Positions 11,350 to 23,247 are shown, numbered from the stretch's first letter. The stretch is DNA of 64,000 nt from Platynereis dumerilii (GCA_026936325.1 JAPTHN010000101.1:982001-1046000), one strand, 5' to 3'. Translations and numbers: made by a program. Notes: generated by a model not told the origin, from the sequence alone.

Positions 11350-11376
11350 GCTTTGCTGTTGAACAGATGATTTAAT

Positions 11377-11628
11377 TTATTCTTCGTATTTATTGCCAGT
11401 CCTTTCCTTCTTATGATGTATTCTTCCATATCCAGTCTGCTCCCTAGGTATTAACATTTTTTCCATTTCATTCCCGTTTCTTTCTATAACATACTTTTCC
11501 GTCTTTCCCTTATTTACATTAAAATTTCTTTTTAGCACTTTTGATGGTACTTGATCTTCTATATTTTTAATGATGTGTTTTCCGTTTGATGCCCATCCAA
11601 TGTCATCTGCATATTGCTGGTCGATCAT
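11377..11628 (-). pseudogene. LINE reverse-transcriptase palm remnant (YADD box)
   Basis: The minus strand encodes DQQYADDIGWASN, the catalytic F/YxDD box of reverse transcriptases, followed by VLKRNFNVNKGKTEKYVIERNG. That spacing and the N-x-x-KTE motif are typical of non-LTR retrotransposons. Coding-like residues continue upstream to about 11760 (RNRTEIKRSYANAEYNRLE). The frame ends soon after and the remaining domains are absent here. It probably belongs with the C-terminal fragment at 4667-4930. Confidence 0.7.
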
Positions 11629-11929
11629 AATAATAATTTCTTTGAAAATGGCCTAATTATGATAATTTTCTTTCTTTTCTCTTTCCAGTCTATTGTATTC
11701 TGCGTTTGCATATGAACGTTTGATTTCTGTTCTATTTCTGTTGAAGTTAAGGGTTTAAGGCAAGTGTCAGAACCACTCGGAACACTTTTACTTTTGCACT
11801 CCTTTCTTTATGTATTAAAGCATTAATAAAATATACTGCTGTTGTTCATTTTGTCCTTTGCTATTAACTGAGGGAGGACTCTCATTGTATTACAGCCTGT
11901 GTATATTTACTTGATAAGCAAAAAATGAG

Positions 11930-12065
11930 TGTTGGCTCTGTAGATTTTGGCACTCTGTGAGTCATAATAGCTGATGAAGTGTCATCTTCTCTACATTCAA
12001 CATGGGAAACATAGAGGCTGTTTGACTATGATTCACGAAGTGCCATTTCCGCAGTGCAACAGTCC
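11930..12065 (+). repeat. Partial copy of the 16.6-17.1 kb inverted-repeat element
   Basis: GCTGATGAAGTGTCATCTTC and AACATGGGAAACATAGAGGC, with the following bases, match both arms of the element at 16630-17115. Only one arm is present here. Confidence 0.6.
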
Positions 12066-12410
12066 ATTCTTTTTTGCATATCAAATTGACAAGCTGTAAA
12101 GAGGGGATTATGTCCATTTTTCTCCTGAAGAAATTTGTTTTCGGTTCAGTGAGAGGAGTGAGCAAAGCTAATTTATACTTATTTGATAGCTTAAAAGGTC
12201 TTCTTGGGGGTTTTGTGACATCAAGGGTCTGCATTACTTCTCTGCACTGTGCAATGCTAAGCTGGTTTTCTATATGTCAATTTTTTGACTGCATGCCTTA
12301 GCCTTTTTGGTGACATTGTTAGTTCCAGTACAGTCCAGTAGGGGCCCAAATGCAACTCATGTGCTGGGCCTGGGTGCTGCTTATCATGACTTATTCCGAG
12401 GCAGTCTATG

Positions 12411-12526
12411 AGGTTATACCATGGGTGGAGGCAGTATATCCCTGGTATAGTCACCCAAGATCCAGTATATACGGGGTCGAGGGTGACTATACCAGGGATA
12501 TACTGCCGCAACCCATGGTATAACCT
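12411..12526. repeat. Near-perfect 46-bp-arm hairpin
   Basis: The arms 12411-12456 and 12481-12526 are inverse copies with about two mismatches, separated by a 24-base loop. They begin AGGTTATACCATGGGT and include GCAGTATATCCCTGGTATAG. It abuts a truncated MITE at 12527-12833. It could be a small palindromic MITE or, if transcribed, a long RNA hairpin. Confidence 0.85.
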
Positions 12527-12833
12527 TTTTATCCCATGTCTTTTTTTTTAAATAATTTTATTTTATATCAATGTAAAACAGTTTTTAAATCTAACCCTAA
12601 TTTTAATCCAAAAAAAAGTAAACCCAACCCTAATGGTAACCCTAATTCTTAACCTAACCCTGGGTTTGTTTTCACATCTGATGTGTTGACCATGTGTTTT
12701 ATCATTGAATTCTGCCACAGACATCCTTGCATGTTCATTATTTTAGACAGACCATTCATTAAAAGTTGAAATAGCCATAACCGGAACAGACTATAATTTC
12801 TGCTTTGCTCCCTTAAATAATGTGAGCAGTAAA
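12527..12833 (-). mobile_element. Truncated inverted copy of the CACTGCTCAC MITE
   Basis: The right end CCCTTAAATAATGTGAGCAGTA matches the terminus of the 1040-1428 element in inverse orientation. The interior has CTAACCCTAA-like words, the inverse of its TTAGGG-rich core. The other terminus is missing where the hairpin at 12411-12526 begins. Confidence 0.6.
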
Positions 12834-14425
12834 TCAGCCCCACACCACTTAACTTAAAGGAGAGGATTAGAGAAGAAATAGAACGATAGATAGTTGGCAC
12901 ATATTTTGTCTAATATTATCATCCTAAAGCCCTTAAATATAAGCGTCCAAGCTTTCACAGTGAAACACATGCTGCGTATAGTTTGTAATACAAGTCTAGT
13001 TTTAAAAGTTGTGGCAACATGCAGGATATAACTTTGTAGCCTACAAAATACTTGCAAGTGCTTACATGGGAATGTTTCGTGTGAGGTCATATTCCCTTCC
13101 TTCATAAGTAGTTATTGAGGTCGTGTCCTATACTTGCAATGCTATCAGGACAAGTCATATAATGGGTCACAACACACACAAGTTGCCTTGTGACACATTG
13201 ACAGTTCATTTCATTGCAAAGGGTATGGACTGCAGTGAAATTGTACTGCAGTGAAATTGTTGATGTGCACAAAGAGCCACATAGATAGACGGATAGTCCG
13301 GGACAGGTATTTACATAGATAGATATGGTAAGTGCAACCCTCTAAGTCCAGTTCTGGGTGCTCATAAGGGTTGATTGAGATCAGAATGAGAGCTGCTCAG
13401 GAGTCCTCAACACGTTACACATTTACTCTTTGTGAAGGATCTTTTACTTGCCCACTGCCCAGCAAAGACACTGATACAAGGGGCCGCCAATTTTTAAATG
13501 TCTCATCTAATGACATCCAACTGGAATTTTGCTCCTGAAGGTCTACTGAAAATTTCAGGTTCCCACTTGGGGTTCGAACTCATACAGGCAACAACCTTCC
13601 ATAGCTAGTGTGCATGGCTGAGTACTTGCAAATCTTCGGCTGTGAATATGTTACATGTACCAGTAACTCAGAACTCAGAACTGCAGTAACAATGATGACA
13701 AAAATTTGATCTCTTGTCATGCATGAGATAGGAATTTATAATGTGAAAAATGTAATTCTTTATACATGGGACAATGTCAATGATGTGAATTTAATAAGTT
13801 GATGGGTGCAAGCATGTTAAAATTATGATTAAAATGTAGCCAACACTGACATGTTCAATGTTGATATTATATATGTGACTGATGTTCAAATGATTCAATT
13901 CTGGTTGACTTGAGCTGATTCAGGTTATGATAAACTCCCATAACTGTTGTTGAGGGAATTTTTTGCATGATTTTATTTTATCATCACCATACAGACTTGC
14001 TTAATGACATTCTGCAATGGCATTTATGCCCATCCTAATATCTGGGGATTGATACAGTGTAATTCTGCAATGCCTTTGAATTGCATGTTGATCCCAAGGG
14101 ATGGGACATGCGTGTGGTGACTCGTAAATATAAACGTGTATTTCATGAACAAATAAAGTATTGAAACAAATTTCACAAAATTTACATAGGCCTATATACA
14201 CTTATTACGCTGCAATATTAAATTTGTATATTAAGTTATCATCCATTGTTAGACTTTGTAATGTGTCTGTGAATAATTATTTTCTATACCTTTACACTAG
14301 ACTGTATTAAAAATGTTCTATTTCATTACGTACAACAATATACATTCAAAAGATTGTTTTCTTATCTTCATTTTCATTTGATTTTAGACTAATAAAGTTA
14401 TAACCATGTTTCAATTTGATATTGC
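12834..14425. other. No recognisable feature
   Basis: About 1.6 kb of unique-looking AT-rich sequence. Short open frames on both strands lack codon structure or recognisable motifs. I see no exon with convincing splice borders. Confidence 0.5.
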
Positions 14426-14984
14426 CCACATTATTTAAGGGAGCATGGTGGCAATCATAGCCAGTTCCATGCATTTATACCATTTTAACTAATACTAAAC
14501 ATGAATGAACTGTCAGAAACAATGAACATGTAACGATGTCTGTGACTGAAATTTAATGACAAAACACAGGGTCAACAGTGAAAACATGCCCAGAGTTAGG
14601 CTTAGAATTAGGGTTACAAGGATAGGGCTAGGTTTCAGTGGCGTAACTAGGGGTTCGCAAATGGGGGGGGCACCTGGGGGGGGCACGCGATTCTCTGGGG
14701 GGGGGGCACCCATAATACTAATTGTATATTTTAGCCAAGGTTGAAAAGTTCATATGAGGGGCACCTGGGGGGCACAGGTCCAATATGGGGGGCATGTGCC
14801 CCCCCGTGCCCCCCCCCCATAGGGACGCCACTGCTAGGTTTATGGGTAGGGTTAGGGTTTGAGTTTAGGAAGGGTTAGGGCTTAATTTTCTCTGACATTT
14901 GATGCATTACATCTTCCTGAAACAGCCATAACTGGCAACAATAATGACAAAAACTCCTTGCTCCCCTAATTTGTGTGAGTAGTG
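14426..14984 (+). mobile_element. CACTGCTCAC MITE copy interrupted by a hAT MITE
   Basis: It shares ATTATTTAAGGGAGCA and the downstream body with the 1040-1428 copy, and ends TAATTTGTGTGAGTAGTG. The left tip is eroded. The TTAGGG-like core is split by the 198-bp element at 14636-14833, so this MITE is the older of the two. Confidence 0.65.
14636..14833. mobile_element. hAT MITE, 198 bp, G-rich/C-rich arms, 8-bp TSD
   Basis: It starts CAGTGGCGTAACTAGGGG and ends ATAGGGACGCCACTG, a hAT-type CAGTGGCG terminus. The flanks carry an identical CTAGGTTT at 14628-14635 and 14834-14841. The interior is long G runs on one side and C runs on the other. It is nested in the MITE at 14426-14984. Confidence 0.85.
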
Positions 14985-15128
14985 TAAAGCTACATGCAGA
15001 CTTCCTGACACCAATGTTGCAAATACACGAATGAAAATGCACAGGTTATGTTCTGAAATGCACAGATTATGTTCTGATATGAGATTTGACTTGAACAAGT
15101 TCTCTAATGTTTTGTGGTGCCTGATCGT

Positions 15129-15341
15129 TCACTGCTTTCTATAGATGTTGTTGTCATCAATTTTGAGCTGAATTCTTGCTGAGATTGGTAACCAGTGTAG
15201 TTGTATCATGCTGTGGCAAAAAGATGTCATGTTTTTTTTTCGATCTCTAGATTTTAAAATGGAACTGCTGAGTTTTGAGCAATCTGAATTTAATTTTACA
15301 TCAGCTGGCAGTGCGTACTGCAGTCCATTTCCAGAGTCCAC
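15129..15341 (-). pseudogene. CR1/L2-type LINE remnant (LHWLP motif)
   Basis: The minus strand encodes MIQLHWLPISARIQLKI. The LHWLPI-x-x-RI-x-x-KI motif is a hallmark of the region downstream of the reverse transcriptase in CR1/L2-like LINEs. Only about 70 residues remain, with poor conservation on either side. It is clearly a fragment. Confidence 0.6.
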
Positions 15342-15486
15342 ATGTGCATATCAGCCACGGGAAATCATGTGAACAAGATGTCGTAGCCTGTACTGTATTC
15401 TGACCAGACTTTGCCAAAATTTTCAGCTGCTAAAGTATAGACTAAAACGTTTCATTATTTATCATGATGTTTATCACTGTATTTGT

Positions 15487-15884
15487 CAGTGGCGGATCCA
15501 GACACGATAGCCTGGGGGGGGGGGCGCACGTGTTTCGGCATTCGCTGGCCTGCGCAATCGCAATTTTTCCTCGAAATGCTATTATTAATTTTGATGGTCT
15601 AGTTGGGGGGCCCGGGCCCCCTAGGCCATAGGCGTACGGCGCACGAAATATTTGGGGGGGCGAGCGACATTTGCCCGAATTTCACGATCTAAATTTATAA
15701 ACATTTCAAATTAAATTGCAAGGAAATATTAAATTAATTTTCAGTAGTTTTTATTTAATCATCTGCCTTTTTGCCCAAATCTTACTGTTTCCCAAACTTT
15801 TGGGGGGGGGGGGCGATCGCCCCCTCCTGCCCCCCCCTCCGATACGCCTATGCCCTAGGCCCCCCCCCCCTGTATCCGCCACTG
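15487..15884. mobile_element. hAT-type MITE (CAGTGGCGGATCC), interrupted by a second MITE
   Basis: It starts CAGTGGCGGATCCAG and ends CTGTATCCGCCACTG, a good terminal inverted repeat. The flanks (GTATTTGT, TCTGTCCA) are not identical, so the target duplication is eroded or the insertion was unusual. The interior has G and C runs. A separate element at 15627-15852 is nested in it. Confidence 0.75.
15627..15852. mobile_element. Nested hAT-type MITE (CATAGGCGTACGG) with 8-bp TSD
   Basis: The termini are CATAGGCGTACGG and CCGATACGCCTATG. An identical CCCTAGGC flanks it at 15619-15626 and 15853-15860. It is 226 bp, with a G run, an AT-rich middle, then a C run. The outer MITE is restored if it is removed. 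Confidence 0.8.
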
Positions 15885-16625
15885 TCTGTCCATTACCATG
15901 TCCAAGAGATGTGAGTGAATAAAATAATTTTGATTCTAATTTTGAAAGGTTAATCCCTATTAATTGATGTAAACTTGTTCAGATTCAGGAACTCCTGACA
16001 TTTGATCCAGGCAAATCTTTTAAAACATGTTTTTGTCTTGTGTTTTCTGTCCCTATAAATGGACAGGCCTTAAGTTAAGTGCAACCTTGATTCACACAGA
16101 TACTCCTCCATTGCTACACTGAGATTATTTTTTACTAGAATGGTTAGTAAAAATGACTTTATTTAGTTCGTAAAGTGAATGTCAAATCACTTAAAGACAT
16201 GACTAACTAAAGTTACTCAGAATTTAATTAGTCAGCCAAGAGGAGAAACTGTTCGGTGGTCCATTTTTGGGGTTTCATAATTATGTTCTCATTTATTTTT
16301 CTTTCATTCACTATTTGTTTCTCCAGTTTTTTTTATGGTGTGGGAAATATAATATTATTTCTTCCTTCGTTATTTTTTTTATTGGAAGAGGGAATTCATG
16401 AATTCTTTACATAATTCTAGTTATTTTATTTGTACCCCACTGACTCATGAGTCTCACACGACTCTCAAAAGACGTTTGACTGTGTTTATTTGTGTGTAAC
16501 AAATAATTTATGTACCAAGTATTCGCATCTGTCTTTGTGAACATAAGTCTTCCATACTCGGCGCGTTGCTGCATGTTGCTGGCCAGCTGGGGGAGACCTG
16601 AGCTGATTGCATACCTACGGTCGTA
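15885..16625. other. No recognisable feature
   Basis: AT-rich sequence with T runs near 16330-16385. No coding or repeat structure was identified. Confidence 0.4.
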
Positions 16626-17120
16626 TTTTACAGCGAAACACTTTGATAACATAGAATTTAAGTGGACTGTGGCACTGTGAAAATGTCACTTCGTGTCTAA
16701 TGATAGCCGATGAAGTGTTATCTTCTCTACTTTCAACATGGGAAACACAGAGGCTGTTTGATTAGACATGATCAAGAGTAAGCCATTTGACTTCTCATAA
16801 CAAATTTTAGAGTGAAAATCAGATGCATAATCCTTTCGTTTGGCTGTCACCAACAAGTGGGATAAGTCTCCTTCAATCAAATAAACATTGAAAGTATTGG
16901 GTTTGAACATGAAAAATCATCAGCATGATGACACACGAAGTTTGTTATGAGAAGTCAAATGGCTTACTCTTGATCATGACTAATCAAACAGCCTCTGTGT
17001 TTCCCATGTTAAAAGTAGAGAAGATGACACTTCATCGGCTATCATGAGTCACAGAGTGCCATTTTCACAGTGCCACAGTCTACTCTAATTCTATATCAAA
17101 GTGTTTCCCTGTAAAGAAGA
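16626..17120. mobile_element. Foldback (inverted-repeat) MITE
   Basis: The arms at about 16626-16810 and 16935-17120 are inverse copies, for example AAACACTTTGATA...AACATGGGAAACACAGAGGC against GCCTCTGTGTTTCCCATGTT...TATCAAAGTGTTT. About 125 bp of spacer lies between them. A one-armed copy lies at 11930-12065. Target duplications were not resolved. Confidence 0.7.
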
Positions 17121-17662
17121 TAAGGAAACCAGCAGGTAACTGTTAATGACGTAACAAAGCCAGTTTGAAAATTGTAAAGAAGAAAAGTTAACCTTTTTTC
17201 CAATGGACCGTCAATCTGAAAAAAGCTCAAGAAAACTTCATAAGACTGATCACACCAATATAAATCATGAATACCTATATATTATATATACGAAAGTCAA
17301 CGGAACTCTTTATTTGGAGCTGTCTCAGAAAATATTAGTCAACGCAGCTCATTGTTTTGAGTTTCTCCTTTTGAATGCCGAATCAAAATAGCTCAGTATT
17401 TTGAGCCATTTCAGCTCAGGATTTTGAGATAGATGTGTCTCAGCTTTTAAAAACGTTATTCCAAGCTAGCTCAACGATATTGTGCAACCGTGTCATTAAA
17501 ATTAGCAAATTTCTTGACTATGGATTCTCAAAAAATTCTAGTCTGTTTATAGTAAATTGTCGTTGTTCAGAAGTTTTATTGTTCGTCATTACTTGTACGG
17601 TGCAGCCTTAATACACTTTTCATGTGAGAAACTAATGGATAAAACAGAGTGAACTGTACATG
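17121..17662. other. No recognisable feature up to the assembly gap
   Basis: AT-rich sequence with repeated AGCTCA/TTTTGAG words (17335-17420) and no gene. It borders the gap that probably hides the left end of the gypsy element. Confidence 0.4.
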
Positions 17663-18162
17663 NNNNNNNNNNNNNNNNNNNNNNNNNNNNNNNNNNNNNN
17701 NNNNNNNNNNNNNNNNNNNNNNNNNNNNNNNNNNNNNNNNNNNNNNNNNNNNNNNNNNNNNNNNNNNNNNNNNNNNNNNNNNNNNNNNNNNNNNNNNNNN
17801 NNNNNNNNNNNNNNNNNNNNNNNNNNNNNNNNNNNNNNNNNNNNNNNNNNNNNNNNNNNNNNNNNNNNNNNNNNNNNNNNNNNNNNNNNNNNNNNNNNNN
17901 NNNNNNNNNNNNNNNNNNNNNNNNNNNNNNNNNNNNNNNNNNNNNNNNNNNNNNNNNNNNNNNNNNNNNNNNNNNNNNNNNNNNNNNNNNNNNNNNNNNN
18001 NNNNNNNNNNNNNNNNNNNNNNNNNNNNNNNNNNNNNNNNNNNNNNNNNNNNNNNNNNNNNNNNNNNNNNNNNNNNNNNNNNNNNNNNNNNNNNNNNNNN
18101 NNNNNNNNNNNNNNNNNNNNNNNNNNNNNNNNNNNNNNNNNNNNNNNNNNNNNNNNNNNNNN
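17663..18162. other. Assembly gap, 500 Ns
   Basis: Exactly 500 undetermined bases, a conventional placeholder size, so the true length may differ. Translated frames across it are artefacts. It lies where the 5' LTR of the adjacent gypsy element is expected. Confidence 0.99.
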
Positions 18163-18503
18163 GTGAACTTTTCTGGCATGCCATGCTGACCCATCTGAGA
18201 CCATGCTGCTGAGACTGACAGTGCCAATCGTCGTGGACTGTCGTTGTGAATTGTGGATTAATTGTGGACAAATTGTGGATTACACTACTGATTTTAGTGG
18301 ATATTATGTGCTGGATCTTGTGGAACGGTTTGTGACTTTTTGTGTACGTTTTTGTGACTTTTGGAACTGGAATGTGTGACGTTTTTGGTGTCTGGAAAAG
18401 CCCGCGAAAAAAGCACATGGTCGGGGTGAGTGGTGCGCGACCACGTGGATTAACTGTGCCGGAAAAAATTGTGTGATGATTTTGGAAATTGTGAAATTTC
18501 AAG

Positions 18504-19523
18504 ATGGCAATGGCAGATTTTGATCCTTTGTTGGGAATCAAATGCCCCGAACAATTTTGTGAGTAACAGAAATCCTGATGTGACAGCTGTGACATGGAAA
18601 GCATGGAAAAGGTCTCTGAATTTATACCTTCGAGCGAAAAAACATAACCAGTGACACACGTAAACAAGCAGCATTGCTACATTATGCTGGAGTTAAAGTG
18701 CAGGATGTGTTTTATGCAGCTGTCGGTGATGATGATGATTAAAAACGTTTGAGGAGACCATCGAAATTTTGGACGAATATTTCTTACCACTGGTAAATTC
18801 TGCATTTGAGAGACATCAATTTAGAGAAGAAATTCAATTGGCTCATGAAACTGTCGATCAATTTGTGTGTCGTTTGAGGCATAAGGCTCGTTATGTGAAT
18901 TTACTGATACGGACACAAGAATCTGTGACCAAGTTGTGGATAAATGTAAATCCAGTGAACTGAGACGCAAAAAATTATTAGAAAAGCAGTGTGAGAAAAC
19001 TTTGACATTAGCAGAGGTTCTAAAAATTGCTCGTTCCTGTGAGGCTGTTGATCGCCAATCCAAAACCTTCGAGTCCGGACTTTGGAATGTGCCGTCTGCC
19101 AAAGGAAAAGAAAATTTGAAATACCCTGAGTCATGTCATGTGTCGTCCCAGAATTACAGTCGTAATTACAGCAGTAACAGCTCTTGTTATGCCTGTGGAA
19201 GGCAGGGACATCTCTCGACCTGGGATTGTTGCCCGGCCAAGGACAAGACCTGTGCAGCCTGTGGCCAAGTGGGACATTTTAAGGCCAAGTGTCCGATTGA
19301 ATATCAGAAGAGGAAACAAAACTCCAGAGGACGAGGGAAGCCAAACCGAGGAACGTGGAATCGTGGCAGTTCGTCAAGTTACGGAAATTCGTCAAGTCGG
19401 GAAATTCGAGGACGTGTGGGAATTCGAATCATGGAAAGTCGAATCGTGGGAGTTGTCAAGTCGCAGTTCGTCAAACTGGAATGGTGCAAGACCCAAGACT
19501 CGAAAAGTGAACCAAGTTGTTGA
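18504..19523 (+). pseudogene. gag: Gypsy gag region (fossil)
   Basis: This is the nucleocapsid-encoding part of the element. It includes a capsid-like segment (ETVDQFVCRLRHKARY) and two retroviral-type zinc knuckles, CYACGRQGHLSTWDC and CAACGQVGHFKAKC, followed by a basic Arg/Gly-rich stretch. It belongs to the gypsy element and is treated as a broken fossil. Confidence 0.75.
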
Positions 19524-19559
19524 TTACAATGACAATCAGTCGCACTCTGATGATGATTA

Positions 19560-22541
19560 TGATGATTATGTATTCTCTGTGAATAGTGGTGACAGTATGT
19601 CTTCGACCCAAATTGTAGTTGGTGGTGTGAATCTGACAAATGTGTTAATTGATTCTGGGTCAAATCGAAATGTTGTTAGTCAAAAGACATGGGAATATTT
19701 GAAACTGAATCGTGTCAAATGTAAAACCAAAAGAGTGAACCGCAAATTGTATCCCTATGGGAGTGAGCCACTTAATGTGATTGGAGTGTTTACTGCAGAT
19801 GTGGAATGCAAGGAAACTGGCAAGGTTTGCCGTACAGAATTTTCTGTCATTGACAAGAATGCTAGGTCAATCCTGAGCAAAGGGACTTCTGAATTACTAG
19901 ACTTGTTGAGAGTAGGACCGAGAGAAGCTGAAGTGTGTAATCTCGAGGAATTTCCTCAGTTGTGTGATGGAATTGGACTATTGAAGGGTTATTGTTTGAA
20001 GTTGATATTGATGAGAATGTTCATCCTGTGGCCGAACCTTTGAGGCGTGTACCCTTTGGATTGAGAGAGAAAGTCGACAAGAAGCTAGATGAGTTATTGA
20101 AGCTGAAATCATTGAGCAGGTGCAGAAGGCCCAACTGGCTGGGTGTCTCCTTAGTAGTTATTCCGAAAGGTGACGATGTTCGCATTTGTGTTGATATGAG
20201 GAGGGCGAACACTGCAATTATTCGAGAGCGTCACCCCATTCCGACTGTTGACGACTTACTTGTTGATTTGAACCAAGCGACCCATTTCAGCAAGATTGAC
20301 TTAAAAATGGGATTTCACCAAATTCAGTTGTCAGAGGAGAGCAGAAACATCACAACATTTGTTACCCACCGAGGACTGTTTAGATACAAGAGACTAATGT
20401 TTGGTGTCAGTTCAGCACCAGAACAATACCAGAAGATCATTAGAAATTTGTTGACCGAATGTGGGGAAGGTGTCAACAACATAGCGGATGACATTATTGT
20501 GTATGGACGGAGCTTGGAGGAGCATGACGCAAGATTGAAGAAAGTTCTTGAGAAACTTTGTAAAGTGGGACTGACTGTGAACCCGAAGAAATGTGAATTC
20601 AGATTGAACAGGTTAACGTTCTTTGGTCATCAGTTGACAAGTGCAGGTGTTTCGCCTAGTGATGAGAAAGTGAAAGCAATTAAACATGCGTCACCCCCAA
20701 CCACTGTGAGTGAAGTGAAGTCGCTTCTTGGATTATTGCAATATTGTTCGAGATTTATCCCGGACTATTCTTCGCTGGCAGAACCTTTGCAAAGACTATG
20801 CAGAAAGAGTGTGAAATTTGTGTGGGGTCAGGCTCAACAAGATGCTTTTGAGAAACTTAAAAATTGCATGATCAAAGCCGAGACTCTTGCTTACTTCAGG
20901 ACAGAAGCCAAGACCAGAGTTATCTGTGATGCATCTCCTTTTGCGTTAGGAGCAGTGTTAACACAATTTCAAGGCAATTGTTGGCGAGTCATTTCCTACG
21001 CTTCTCGTAGTTTGACCGATGTTGAAAGACGATATAGCCAAACTGAGAAAGAGGCTTTAGCCTTAGTGTGGGCGTGTGAACGATTTAGCCTTTATTTGTA
21101 TGGTCTACCATTTGAGTTGGAAACCGATCACAGACCACTTGAATTCATCTTCAGTCCAAAGTCAAAACCTACTGCTCGTGTGGAAAGATGGGTATTGCGA
21201 ATGCAAGCATTTGATGTGAAAGTTGTGTATCGACCAGGCAAGTCGAACATTGCTGACTGTTTATCTCGCTTAAACAATGAAACTTGGAAAGATTCAAGAG
21301 ACAAAGGTGACAATTATGACTATGTGTGTGCTATTGTGCAAGCTGCTGTTCCAAGTGCCATTAAATTGGTTGATTTTGAGAATTCATGTGAACATGACGA
21401 AGAGATGATCTCATTGAGGAAGTGTATTTTGAGTGATGTGTGGGATGTGAATTGTGCGCAATATAAACACTTGAAGGATGAACTCTCTGTGTGTGGCAAT
21501 GTTGTGTTGCGTGGGACAAGGTTGATTGTTCCGAAAGGCCTTCGCGAACAAGTCCTACGTTTAGCTCATGAAGGACACCAAGGAATTTGCAAGACTAAGA
21601 GCAGACTGAGAACGAAAGTGTGGTGGCCGAAAATGGATCGTGATGCAGAACAACTGTGCAAGAAGTGTCGAAGTTGTCTTTTAGTGTCACAGAACACTCC
21701 CCCAGAACCGATGGCAAGGTCAAAGCCAAATGCACCCTGGCAAGATCTGGCTGCAGATCTCTTAGGTCCTTTGCCTTCAGGACATTCCGTACTTGTGACT
21801 GTAGACTATTTTAGTCGTTACTATGAAGTGGCAATTCTGAAATCCACAACATCTGAGCAATTGATTAATGTGATGGCACCGATGTTTGCACGGTTTGGAG
21901 TGCCATGTACTTTGAAAACTGACAATGGAAGCTCGTTCATATCTCAGGAATTTGAAAACTTTTTGTCTGAACTTGGAATTCGCCATGTGACTTCGCCTCC
22001 TTTGTGGCCTCAGGCAAATGGAGAAGTTGAACGCCAAAATAGGTCGTTGCTGAAAATTTTGAAAATTGCTCATGCTGAAGAAAAGAATTGGCGGCATGAA
22101 CTTTTGACGTACTTAATCGCTTATCGATCAACACCACATGTGTCAACCGGTGCAAGCCCGTATCGGCTTATGTTTGGTCGTGAAATGAAAACCAAACTCC
22201 CAGAAATAACCTCCGACATGGATGTTAAGGACAGTGAGTACCTGGATGAAGACTGGAGACGGAAGTTGGACAGTAAGGAATACGCAGATCGCCGTCGCAG
22301 AGCTAAGGCTGATGACGTTGCTGTGGGTGACCAAGTGTTAGTCCGGTCCCCAAAAGTCGACAAACTAAGTCCAAACTACAGTGCGACTCCTTACACCGTT
22401 GTTAGTAGGGAAGGAGGGGAAATAGAGATCGAAAGCCCTGATGGGAAAATCTATCGTAGACACACCACTGCGGTTAAAGTGTTGCCCCCTTCAGACGAAA
22501 TGATCCCCCCACAAACGAAGAAGAACGAACGCCCCCTATGA
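19560..22541 (+). pseudogene. pol: Gypsy pol region: protease, RT, RNase H, integrase (fossil)
   Basis: The protease shows a D-S-G active-site motif (VLIDSGSNRNVVS). The reverse transcriptase has an ADDIIVYG catalytic box, the RNase H has DASPFALGAVL and ETDHRPLEFIF, and the integrase has an HHCC-type zinc region (HEGHQGICK...CKKCRSC). The integrase core carries TVDYFSRYYEV, KTDNGSSF and a downstream Glu in NGEVERQNRSL. A C-terminal basic domain follows. It is largely open over about 850 codons from 19992 to 22541. Confidence 0.9.
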
Positions 22542-23247
22542 ATGAACAAGAAGAACAAAAACCCCCTGAAAATGTGCCCCCTGACAAACCCTTGACAAGT
22601 GATGACGATCAGTCTGAATCTTACCATGATTCTCATGTCAATGTCACACCTACTCTTATGAGTTCGAGACCCATTCGCCAAAAGAACACCTGTTGGACTG
22701 AATGATTATGAACTGACTTGATTTAAATACTGATTGAAATTGATACTTTGAAATGATATTTGGAAGTGATATTTGGACATTGAATTTTGAAATTGATAAT
22801 GGACTTACGATTGGGAAATTGATTTATTGATTTATTGGTGCACTTTGTTGCAAAATACTCATTGACTTGTTATTGCACTGCGATGCAATATTGTTGACTG
22901 TAATTGTCATGTATAAGTAGACTAAACTTGAATTTAGAATTTATATGGTGGTGATTAAGGTGATTATAATTTGGTTAGATTGCTATCTAGTCTTATTTGA
23001 GAAGTTATACATAGATAAGTATACTCAGTAATATTTACAAAGTTATTACTATTGTGTAAATTTGTATTTCACATATAACTAGTTTTCTAGTGTTCCAATG
23101 AGTTATTATTGTGTAAATTAGTATAACATAAATTACCAAGTTTAAGTTTAATATGAACTTGAAGTGTGTGATCTAGTTAAACTTAAAGTTCAGATTGTTC
23201 AGTGTGTTAAAACATTCCCAGTATGTTTTAAGTGAAGATAGGAGGGA
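22542..23247 (+). other. Gypsy 3' untranslated tail and purine tract
   Basis: About 700 bp of AT-rich sequence with repeated TTGATATTTGGA-like words. It ends in GATAGGAGGGA immediately before the LTR, a plausible polypurine tract for plus-strand priming. Confidence 0.6.

Noticed and set aside
17576-18667. 363-codon minus-strand open frame and several others across 17.6-18.2 kb
   Set aside because: They exist only because the 500-N gap translates without stops.
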